Origin: Streptomyces smyrnaeus
GTDB taxonomy: Bacteria; Actinomycetota; Actinomycetes; Streptomycetales; Streptomycetaceae
Length of the DNA: 64,000 bases
Direction of reading: 5' to 3'
Assembly: GCF_017676345.1 (NCBI RefSeq)
Contig: NZ_JAFFZM010000007.1
Location: forward strand, 1 to 64,000
Part shown: positions 53,561 through 60,551 of the stretch, one piece after another
Layout: the number at the start of each line of letters is the position of its first letter
Position numbering within the stretch: position 1 is the stretch's first letter
Made by a program: the position numbers and the translations under genes
Notes under the pieces: generated by a model
Told to the model about the DNA's origin: nothing
Seen by the model: the letters and a program-made list of their open reading frames with translations, nothing else
The model's database searches: none

Positions 53561-54079
53561 TCCTCCCTCGACACGCTGCTCGGGCCGCCCCAGGAGCGGT
53601 ACTACGCTCGCGGTTTCACCCATGACGAGCACCGGCTGGGCCACGTGCGGGTGGACCTCGCCCGATTGCGTGCCGACGCCGAGGTCACCTCCTGGCGCGA
53701 GCCGGGGGCTCCTGTGGACTGCGCGGGCATCGACGGGTCGCGCCGACCGGTCCCCTCGCTGATCGACTGCTTCGTCACCAACCTCCAGTTGGCACAGGTG
53801 CTCATGTACGAGCTGGACGGCGTGGCCCGGTCCGAGAGCAACACGCTGTGGATGCTGCGTACCGTCCTCGACGCCGCCCCGGAACCCTCCCCGCCGGCGG
53901 CCTGCACCACGGCGGCCCGCTCCTTCCCGGTGCACACCAGGGTCACCGGCAAACATCTGCTGCCGCTGCACGGCGGCACCTGGCGCAACGTCGAGATCGC
54001 CGGCGAGTTCGCCGGGGTCTCGCTCCGTTGCTCGCTCGCCCACGAACTTCCCGCGGCCGCCGCGGCACGGGTCGCCTGA
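53549..54079 (+). CDS. AvrD-like protein, 5' end unclear
   Basis: The recognisable part begins SLDTLLGPPQERYYARGF, which matches the opening of AvrD proteins. It continues PSLIDCFVTNLQLAQVLMYE, 'LDGVARSESNTLWMLRTVLD', 'LPLHGGTWRNVEIAGEFAGV' and RCSLAHELP. In Pseudomonas syringae, AvrD directs synthesis of syringolides, acyl-sugar elicitors. Here only about 177 residues are present (prototype roughly 310), there is no start codon directly before 53549, and the nearest in-frame ATG is at 53363, so the protein may be truncated or internally shortened. It heads a tight run of five same-strand genes. Confidence 0.55.
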   Translation, partial: LDTHSSLDTLLGPPQERYYARGFTHDEHRLGHVRVDLARLRADAEVTSWREPGAPVDCAGIDGSRRPVPSLIDCFVTNLQLAQVLMYELDGVARSESNTLWMLRTVLDAAPEPSPPAACTTAARSFPVHTRVTGKHLLPLHGGTWRNVEIAGEFAGVSLRCSLAHELPAAAAARVA

Positions 54080-54096
54080 ACCGAGGAGACACCCCT

Positions 54097-54810
54097 ATGA
54101 AACTGGCAGTGTCCGGCACCTACTCGGCCGGCAAGACCCTGACCGTCATGGCCCTCTCGCACTACACCGGCATACCCCGCACCCTGGCCCGGACCATCCG
54201 GGAGATCCTGCCCCACGCCGTGCCGGGAAAGTCGCTGGCCGAGTGCACCCCTGCCGAGTACCTGCAACTGGCGATGCGCCGCCATGTGGGGCGCGCGGTG
54301 GAGGAGGCCCGGCACCCGGACGGGTTCCTCTCCGACGGCTCCTCCCTCCAGGAGTGGGCTTACGGCGCGATGCGCGTCAAGTACGGCATGGACCCGAACA
54401 CCACTCGGGAGCTGGCGCAGGTGCCCCACTCGGCGCTCTCCGCGGAGATGCTGTTCTTCGAGGCGGTGGTGGAGCAGTTCGGCCGCGCCTTCCGTCAACA
54501 CGTCAAGGAATCCTTCGACGCGTATGTGCACCTGGCCAACGAGCTGCCGCTGTCGGCGGACGGGCACCGCCCCATGCACGAGGGCTTCCGGGCGGCGTGC
54601 GACGAGATGCTGCTGCGCACGCTGGACGAGTTGAAGATTCCCTACCACATCGTCGGCGGCAGCCTCGAAGAGCGGCTGATCAGGATCGCGGAACTGTTCA
54701 GCTTCCCGACGGTCACGAGCACCGAGGATGCCATCGCACGGGCTCACAAGGAGTACGCACGGATCGACAAGCATCTGGAGACAGCACGTGACCGGGCACA
54801 TGCGGCCTGA
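54097..54810 (+). CDS. P-loop AAA/NadR-like ATPase or kinase
   Basis: The 237-residue protein starts MKLAVSGTYSAGKTLTVMAL with a Walker A motif (GTYSAGKT, residues 7-14). It has a long helical middle ('SLQEWAYGAMRVKYGMDPNT', 'EQFGRAFRQHVKESFDAYVH') and a C-terminal 'IPYHIVGGSLEERLIRIAEL'. This resembles AAA_28/NadR-type nucleotide-binding kinases acting on small molecules. GAGGAGA precedes the ATG. It lies 17 bases after the AvrD-like gene and overlaps the next gene by 23 bases, so the genes form one operon and may act on one product. Confidence 0.8.
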   Translation: MKLAVSGTYSAGKTLTVMALSHYTGIPRTLARTIREILPHAVPGKSLAECTPAEYLQLAMRRHVGRAVEEARHPDGFLSDGSSLQEWAYGAMRVKYGMDPNTTRELAQVPHSALSAEMLFFEAVVEQFGRAFRQHVKESFDAYVHLANELPLSADGHRPMHEGFRAACDEMLLRTLDELKIPYHIVGGSLEERLIRIAELFSFPTVTSTEDAIARAHKEYARIDKHLETARDRAHAA

Positions 54811-55783
54811 GACCGCGCCGGGCGGCCGGACGGCAGCGTTCTTCGACGTGGAGAGCACGCTGTTGTCGAGCGCGGAGCAGTCCGGCTACGCCGACCGCGG
54901 ATTCGCCGGCTGGGAGACGGAGATGGCCTTGCGGCACGTCCGCGACTGGTTCCGGCAGCACCGCAACGGGGGCGGCCTGTTCGACGGCCGCGTCCTGACG
55001 GCACTACGTGGGCACGCCCGGCAGGGTGCGCTCATCGTGCTCGTCTCCTCGGCGGCCATCACCTGGCTCACCCCGCTCGCCGAGTACGTGGGCGCCGATC
55101 TGGCTCTCGGTTCCCTGCCCGAGGTCCGCGCCAACCGCTACACCGGAGGCCTCGCAGCCACGCTGACGGGGCGCCACAAGGCGGACGCCGTGCGGCGCAC
55201 CGCGCACACCCACGGGCTGGACCTGGCGCGCTGTCATGCATACTCGGGCCGACTCCCCAATCTGCCGTTTCTGCGCAGCGTGGGTCGTCCTCGCGTCGTG
55301 GGAGCCGAGCCGGGGCTGGTCCGGCAGGCGCGGCGCGAGGGATGGCCGTGCTGGCCGAGCGGCTCGGTACGCCGCCGCGAGGGGCTCGGCGGGCTGAGCG
55401 ACAGGGAAATGGAGGTGCTGCGGCTGCTGGCCGAGGGACGCTCCAACACCGGCATCAGCCAAGCGCTCTGTTTGAGCGGCAAGACCGTGGAGGCCCACGT
55501 CCGCAGCCTCTACAACAAGCTCGGCCTGGTGCCCAGCGTCGGGGAGCACAGGCGAGTGAGGGCGGTGCTGGCCTATCACGGGCTGCGGCCGGACGCCCGC
55601 CCCCAGCCGGAGGCTCCGGCGCCCGTCTCCGGGTTGCCGCTCAGCCCGCTGCGACCCTCTCGTGCCCCCACTCATCGGACGGTTGCGCGGCTGCCCGTCC
55701 CGCTGGCGCCGTCGCCGGACTCCGAGTCGGCCAACTTCCCTTCCCCACCGTCCGCGGAACAACGTTTAGGAGGTCGCAGATGA
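54788..55783 (+). CDS. HAD-like domain fused to a LuxR-type DNA-binding domain
   Basis: The start at GTG 54788 follows GGAG by seven bases. Residues 1-195 are HAD-IB-like: motif I FFDVESTLL (Asp20, the usual second Asp replaced by Glu), then 'LIVLVSSAAITWLTPLAEYV' (motif II Ser), Lys in TGRHKADAVRR, and 'HAYSGRLPNLPFLRSVG', where the motif IV aspartates are missing. Residues about 202-262 are a GerE/LuxR helix-turn-helix (GLSDREMEVLRLLAEGRSNT, 'ALCLSGKTVEAHVRSLYNKL'). A Pro-rich tail follows to residue 331. It is probably a regulator with a degenerate phosphatase sensor. The fusion is continuous, with no frameshift. Confidence 0.8.
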   Translation: MTGHMRPETAPGGRTAAFFDVESTLLSSAEQSGYADRGFAGWETEMALRHVRDWFRQHRNGGGLFDGRVLTALRGHARQGALIVLVSSAAITWLTPLAEYVGADLALGSLPEVRANRYTGGLAATLTGRHKADAVRRTAHTHGLDLARCHAYSGRLPNLPFLRSVGRPRVVGAEPGLVRQARREGWPCWPSGSVRRREGLGGLSDREMEVLRLLAEGRSNTGISQALCLSGKTVEAHVRSLYNKLGLVPSVGEHRRVRAVLAYHGLRPDARPQPEAPAPVSGLPLSPLRPSRAPTHRTVARLPVPLAPSPDSESANFPSPPSAEQRLGGRR

Positions 55784-56023
55784 CAACGGCAACGGATTCG
55801 CCCTCACAGCACCAGGATGTCGGGCGGTTCACCACGGTGGACTCCGCCGACCGGTCGGCGTGGTTCATCGAGTTCATGGACTTGGCCAACGGACTTCCCG
55901 AGTACCGCCGGATGCGGGGCGAGTTGGCCGCTTCGCTGGGTGAACTGTCCGGAAAGCGGGTGCTCGAGGTCGGTTCCGGCACCGGGGACGACGCCCGCGA
56001 ACTGGCCGCCCTCAGGAGGACGG
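55780..56023 (+). pseudogene. SAM-dependent methyltransferase, N-terminal fragment
   Basis: The ATG at 55780 overlaps the previous stop and follows AGGAGG. The first 78 residues are normal: WFIEFMDLANGLPEYRRMRG, then motif I KRVLEVGSGTGDDARELAAL. The frame then runs into the coding region of an MFS transporter in another frame, which shows that the rest of the methyltransferase and the start of the pump gene were deleted together. The remnant cannot be active. Confidence 0.7.
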
Positions 56024-57196
56024 ACAAGTCTTGCCGTCGCCTTCGTGACGCTCCTCATCATCGGCACCGACCTGTTCGTCATCTCTCCGCTGCTGCCGGA
56101 CATCTCGCGGGAATACGGGGTCTCCGCCGCCACGGCCGGCAACTCCGTCACGGTCTTCTCACTGGCCTACATGGCGGGCGCACCGCTGGCCGGATCCCTC
56201 GCCGACCGGCTGGGCCGCCGCGCCGTACTCATCACCGGGCTCGTCGTCTTCGGCTTCGCCAACGCCCTGACCGGGCTCTCCCCCGACTTCGCCGTGCTCT
56301 TGGCCGCCCGCGTGCTGGCCGGTCTCGCAGCCTCCGCCGTCACTCCGTCGGTACAGGCGCTGGTCGGCCAGACCGCACCCGCCGAACGGCGCGGCTCCTG
56401 GATGGCCGTGGCCACAGCCGGCTTCCTCGTCTCTCTCGCCACCGGGGCACCGACCGGGACAGCGGTGGCATCCCTGTTCAGTTGGCGCGAGACGTTCGTC
56501 GGACTGGGCGTTCTGGCAGCCCTGCTGGGCGCGCTCAACGGCTTTGCCTGGCCCAAGGGAGCCGGCTCCGTTCCGCCGGCCGCCGCCGACGGAACCTTGC
56601 AGCCGGCCGGTCCCAGTCTTCTCGAGAAGGTACGGGCGGTCTCCGTCACCGGTCTGTGGGCGTTCGCCGTCTACAGCCTCTACACCTACATCGGCACCGG
56701 ACTCAGCGAGGTCGCGGAGCTGTCCACCGGGTGGGTCGCCACCGCGCTCGTCCTGTACGGCGTCGGCGCGGTGGTCGGCAGCCTCAGCGGCGGACGACTG
56801 GCCGACAGGTTCGGCACCTCCAAGGTCGTCATCAGCAGCCTGGTGCTGCTCTCCGCGCTGGAACTCCTCCTCGATCTGGCCTTCCACGCCCCGGACTGGG
56901 TGCTCCTCGTGGTCCTCGGTCTCTTCGCGCTGGCCGCCTACCCGTGCCTGCCCGCCTACCAGTCCCGACTCGTCGGGACCTTTCCCCGGCACACCGGCTC
57001 GGTGATGGCGTGGAACAGCTGCTTCATGTACCTGGGCACCTCGGCCGGTGCCGCGGCAGGCGGAGCCCTGCTCTCCTCGGCGGGTTTCTCCTGGATCGCA
57101 CCCGCCGGTGCCGTCGTCGGGCTGATCGGGGCGCTGGTCCACGCCCGCTGGGCGCTGCCCCGCGGTTCGGCCGCGCCCGTCACCGGCACCGCCTGA
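56024..57196 (+). CDS. MFS transporter, 5' end missing
   Basis: The reading TSLAVAFVTLLIIGTDLFVI, 'SPLLPDISREYGVSAATAGN' opens helix 1 of a DHA1-type pump. The motif A loop SLADRLGRRAVLITGLVVFG, 'AARVLAGLAASAVTPSVQAL' and 'PTGTAVASLFSWRETFVGLG' (motif C-like) follow, ending in SAAPVTGTA. About 12 helices and 390 residues are intact. No suitable start codon with a ribosome site lies before helix 1; in-frame translation from an upstream ATG (55817) would add an unrelated leader. The likely cause is the deletion that fused it to the methyltransferase remnant. Confidence 0.8.
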   Translation, partial: TSLAVAFVTLLIIGTDLFVISPLLPDISREYGVSAATAGNSVTVFSLAYMAGAPLAGSLADRLGRRAVLITGLVVFGFANALTGLSPDFAVLLAARVLAGLAASAVTPSVQALVGQTAPAERRGSWMAVATAGFLVSLATGAPTGTAVASLFSWRETFVGLGVLAALLGALNGFAWPKGAGSVPPAAADGTLQPAGPSLLEKVRAVSVTGLWAFAVYSLYTYIGTGLSEVAELSTGWVATALVLYGVGAVVGSLSGGRLADRFGTSKVVISSLVLLSALELLLDLAFHAPDWVLLVVLGLFALAAYPCLPAYQSRLVGTFPRHTGSVMAWNSCFMYLGTSAGAAAGGALLSSAGFSWIAPAGAVVGLIGALVHARWALPRGSAAPVTGTA

Positions 57197-57310
57197 CGCC
57201 CTCGGCACCGGCCCGGCGCCGACGGGTCTTGAGGGAAAACCCCGATGTCCTGTGGCTGTCCCGCTTCTAGCGTTGGCCCCACCCAGCAGCCGACGCACGA
57301 GGGATACGTG

Positions 57311-57436
57311 GTGACGCACTCCAGCGCCCAGCGCAACCAGCACGGCATCACCCTTCGGGTCAACGGCGACGAGCACGCCATCGTCGTCACGCCCAGGACA
57401 ACACTGCTCGACGCGTTGAGGGAGAACATCGGGCAC
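57311..57436 (+). pseudogene. CoxS-type [2Fe-2S] subunit, N-terminal fragment
   Basis: GTG 57311 begins THSSAQRNQHGITLRVNGDE, then HAIVVTPRTTLLDALRENIG, the start of the ferredoxin-like small subunit of xanthine dehydrogenase/CO dehydrogenase-type enzymes. Homology ends exactly where the first cluster-binding cysteines (GCxxGxCGAC) should follow. None of the large or FAD subunits is present. It is a remnant left by a deletion or insertion. Confidence 0.65.
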
Positions 57437-57583
57437 CTCTGCAGGGACGGGAAACCGTTCCGGGGCGTTGGTGATTACCTGTCAGGCAGTGCCGCATCGA
57501 GCGCATTCTTCCTGCTGGCTTTTGAGCTGTGTCACTCCTGACGGTGGCCGCCGGTTGACGGGCGTCCAGCCAGTGCCTGGCTG

Positions 57584-59200
57584 TCATTCAGCAGTCGTGT
57601 CCGGGCCCCGTTCCGCTCGTCCCCGCACGATGTCCCGTAGTGCGAGAGCGAGCCGCACGAAAACTGTCAGGGCGCCGGCAGCGGCTGCGGCGCACAGGGC
57701 GAGGAAGGAGTCGGGCACCCAGTTCAGGAGTTGGCGGGCGCTCATCGAGCGGGCCAGGGCCAACAGTGCGACGCCCGGCAACGCGCCGGCCGTACACCAG
57801 GCCGTGGTCATGACGGCGAGGCGTGTCCGGGATGAGTACACGCGCTGTCGCCGCAGCAGGGCGAGGGAGCGGATCGTGGCTGCGAGCAGTAGCAGGGCCG
57901 AGCCTGTGGTGGTCCACACGGCGGTGTGGTAAGGGAGCGCCGTGGCGGCTTCGGCTGGTTCGCTGCCGGCGAGGATTCTGGTGGCTCCGAAGCCGACCTC
58001 CATGACTGCCGGGTCGTGGAGGAGTCCGTGCAGGTTCTGTTGGACGACGAGGGCGGTGTTCTGTTCGGGTAGGAGGAACAGCATCGCCGAGTAGCCGGGT
58101 GTGGCGCCCGTGTGCCAGATGGCTTTGTCGAGGGGCGCGTCCAGTCCGCCGATGCGCCAGCCGAGGCCGTATCCCGTGCCCTTTCCGCTCGGCCGCAGTC
58201 TGCCCTCTTCGCGCATGAGGCGTACGGACTCGGGGGTCAGGACGGCCTTGCCGTCGGCGGTCTTGCCGGCGCGGAGTTGGAACGAGGCGAAGGCCGCCAG
58301 ATCGTGCAGATCGCCGCCGAGATATCCGTAGCCGGCGCCGTCGTTGTCGATGCCGTCCGCGATCGCGGAGGGGATGCCCCACAGGAGTTGGTGTCCGGGA
58401 GGCAGTGCGCGCTCGCGGGCCGAGACGGCGTCGGTGATCGCGCTTTTCATGCCGGCCGGTTGGAGTACGGCACGCCGTAGGTATTGGGCGTAGGGGCGTT
58501 TGGTGACTGCTTCGACGAGTGCGGTCAGGACGAGGTAGTTGGCGCTGGCGTACTGGTAGCGCGCGCCGGGTGGGCCGAGTGGCTTGATGCCTTTGAGGTC
58601 GGCTATGCGTTGCGCTGGATCGGGGCAGTGGGTGTCGAGGCAGTCGGTGATCTTGGAGGTTTTCGTCTCCGGGAGTCCAGCGGTCTGGTTCAGCAAGTGT
58701 TGGACGGTGACCTGTGAGGCGTGTTTTGTGCCGCCGAAGCGGAAGCTTGGGAGGTGGTCGATGACCCGGTCGTCGAGGCGGAGTCGGCCGGATTGGGCGA
58801 GTGTCATGACGGCGGTGGCTGTGGCGGGTTTGGCGACCGAGCCCCATAGGAACGGGGTCTTTGCGGTGACGCGTCGGCCGTTTCCGTCGGTGCCCCATGA
58901 CCGTTGGTGGAGCGGTCCGTCGGGCCCCACGACGGCGTAGGAGAGTCCCGGGGTGTCGGTGGCCATCATGCGGGTGCGCACGAAGTTGTCGAGTTTGTCG
59001 TATGTGGCGTGTGCAGCTGGCCGGTCGGCATGGGCTGGTTGTGCTGAGGCTGTTTGTGGGGTGGCGGTCAGCGATGCGAGTAGCAACACGGTGGTGCTGA
59101 TGGCGGTGGTGCGCAGGTGCAGGGGCTTGGGGCCGGAGGGGGGTGGAGGGGTGGGTCTGAGGTGGAAGAGGGCTCTGGAGAAGGGGGTGGGCATGGGCAC
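57584..59200 (-). CDS. Serine beta-lactamase-like hydrolase with C-terminal membrane helices
   Basis: The 538-residue protein has an N-terminal signal or anchor ('TTAISTTVLLLASLTATPQT') and a class C beta-lactamase/DD-peptidase domain: SxxK in WGSVAKPATA, the YxS/N box in RYQYASANYLVL, and HTG in WHTGATPGYSAML. About 110 C-terminal residues form three hydrophobic helices (VWTTTGSALLLLAATIRSLA, 'TTAWCTAGALPGVALLALAR', 'SFLALCAAAAAGALTVFVRL'). Such membrane-tethered penicillin-binding-protein-like esterases hydrolyse peptides or esters outside the cell. It is divergent from a TetR gene across a long palindrome, which implies repression. Confidence 0.88.
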   Translation of the reverse strand: MPMPTPFSRALFHLRPTPPPPSGPKPLHLRTTAISTTVLLLASLTATPQTASAQPAHADRPAAHATYDKLDNFVRTRMMATDTPGLSYAVVGPDGPLHQRSWGTDGNGRRVTAKTPFLWGSVAKPATATAVMTLAQSGRLRLDDRVIDHLPSFRFGGTKHASQVTVQHLLNQTAGLPETKTSKITDCLDTHCPDPAQRIADLKGIKPLGPPGARYQYASANYLVLTALVEAVTKRPYAQYLRRAVLQPAGMKSAITDAVSARERALPPGHQLLWGIPSAIADGIDNDGAGYGYLGGDLHDLAAFASFQLRAGKTADGKAVLTPESVRLMREEGRLRPSGKGTGYGLGWRIGGLDAPLDKAIWHTGATPGYSAMLFLLPEQNTALVVQQNLHGLLHDPAVMEVGFGATRILAGSEPAEAATALPYHTAVWTTTGSALLLLAATIRSLALLRRQRVYSSRTRLAVMTTAWCTAGALPGVALLALARSMSARQLLNWVPDSFLALCAAAAAGALTVFVRLALALRDIVRGRAERGPDTTAE

Positions 59201-59216
59201 GGGTGCTCCTCGCGAT

Positions 59217-59249
59217 AACCGTACGGCTATACCGTATAGCCATACGGTT
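59217..59249. promoter_or_regulatory. 33-bp palindromic TetR operator
   Basis: The dyad runs AACCGTACGGCTATA at the left and TATAGCCATACGGTT at the right, with one arm mismatch and a short centre (CCG). It lies 17 bases from the hydrolase start. A second, perfect dyad ACCGTA-n6-TACGGT follows at 59253-59270, six bases before the TetR GTG. Together they cover both divergent promoters. Confidence 0.7.
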
Positions 59250-59276
59250 TTTACCGTACCCTGATACGGTTATCAA

Positions 59277-59933
59277 GTGCCGAGGACAGCGGATCATGAA
59301 GAACGCAGACGTCAGATCGCCGTGGCGGTGTGCGAACTCATCTCCAACAACGGCTTCGACGCGGTGACCGTCGCCCGCACGGCTGCGACGGCGGGCATCT
59401 CAGTGGGCTTGGTACAGCACTACTTCCGCACCAAGGACGAGATGCTGTTGCACGCCTTCCACCACGTCAGCACCCACGTCCGGCACCGGATCGACAAACG
59501 CATCCAGGCGGGCATCGAGCACCGTCGGCCCATCGCCAGGGTGCTCGCAGCGGGGATGGCCGAACTGCTTCCGCTCGACGCGACCCGGCGCACCGAGTTC
59601 CGCGTGATGCGTGCCTTCGCCGGGCGCGCCCTGGATGTTCCTGCGCTCGCTGAGGTCGACATCGAGACTGCCAGGGCGCTGCGCGCGGATATCGCCCGGG
59701 CGGTGCGCAACGGCAAGGAGTGTGGCGAAGTCGAACCCGACCTGGACCCATGGCCTGCGGCCGTGCGTCTCGCCGCGGTCACGGACGGGCTGGCGCTCCA
59801 GGTGTACCGGGACCCGGATGGCGTGCAGGGCATTCCCGCGAAGGAACTCACCTCCTCGATCCTCGATGCCGAACTCGGCGCCACGTTCACCGGGCAATGC
59901 CGGCAGTACGACTCCCGGAAGGACCGCCCGTAG
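59277..59933 (+). CDS. TetR-family transcriptional regulator
   Basis: The 218-residue protein from GTG 59277 has a TetR DNA-binding domain: RRRQIAVAVCELISNNGFDA, 'VTVARTAATAGISVGLVQHY' and FRTKDEMLLHAF. The ligand domain is a BetI-like helical bundle with DPWPAAVRLAAVTDGLALQV near the end, a pattern of actinobacterial TetR_C_6 proteins. No ribosome site lies before the GTG; the operator palindromes run right up to it, suggesting a leaderless message. It probably represses itself and the divergent hydrolase. Confidence 0.9.
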   Translation: MPRTADHEERRRQIAVAVCELISNNGFDAVTVARTAATAGISVGLVQHYFRTKDEMLLHAFHHVSTHVRHRIDKRIQAGIEHRRPIARVLAAGMAELLPLDATRRTEFRVMRAFAGRALDVPALAEVDIETARALRADIARAVRNGKECGEVEPDLDPWPAAVRLAAVTDGLALQVYRDPDGVQGIPAKELTSSILDAELGATFTGQCRQYDSRKDRP

Positions 59934-60024
59934 CGGCTGCGCGTTTGCGTACGGCGATGGCCGAGGGCCCTGATGGTGGCAAGGTGTCCGACGACCTCGA
60001 CACCGATGACGCGCCGCTGAGCTG

Positions 60025-60430
60025 ATGTTGGCCACGGCTCTGGGGCTTACGGGGTGCGGGGACGAGCCGCCCCTGGGGCCTTGCCTCGAGCGTCTGACCG
60101 CTGCGATCGAACCCGCGGCCCAGGCCCTGGTAGGCGCGCCCGCGGAAGAGGTCAGCTTCTCCGACCGTCCGCTGGAGCATCCGGGTAGGAGCCTCCGCAC
60201 CGCGTCCTGCGTGGTCTGCGCGTCGGTGTTTCGGCGCGCCGTCCTATGAGGTTGTGCAGCTGCAGGGCGCGGACATCCCGGCGCTCGTTCAGCGGGCCGG
60301 GCTCGATGCGGAGGGGTTCGGTGGGCAGTTGCACACGCTGAAGCTGCGCGTACGGATGGACGTTCTGTGGGCGTCCGGCTGGGAGAGGTACAAGCGCCTG
60401 GGGCTACGACAGCGGCCCGAGCCGGACAGG
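60025..60430 (+). pseudogene. Hypothetical lipoprotein-like remnant, frameshifted
   Basis: The first frame (60025-60249) begins MLATALGLTGCGDEPPLGPC, resembling a lipoprotein leader with LTGC as lipobox. It continues CLERLTAAIEPAAQALVGAP, 'AEEVSFSDRPLEHPGRSLRT'. The next frame continues SYEVVQLQGADIPALVQRAG, then LDAEGFGGQLHTLKLRVRMD and VLWASGWERYKRLG. The coding pattern is fair, but a frameshift near 60230 splits it and the ends are undefined. The family is unknown. Confidence 0.4.
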
Positions 60431-60551
60431 GGCACCTGCAACACCTGCTACACCTGCTCCATGCGGTTGCTCGCCGGTCAGGACGGGCCGGAGGCCCGGC
60501 CGCGTGTCCGGATGCCACCGCAGCAGGGGTCGGCGAAGGTGCCGTCGGCTG

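Noticed and set aside
53602..54858. Minus-strand frame opposite the AvrD-like and P-loop genes
   Set aside because: The plus strand shows Walker A, overlapping starts and ribosome sites; the minus frame has no motif.
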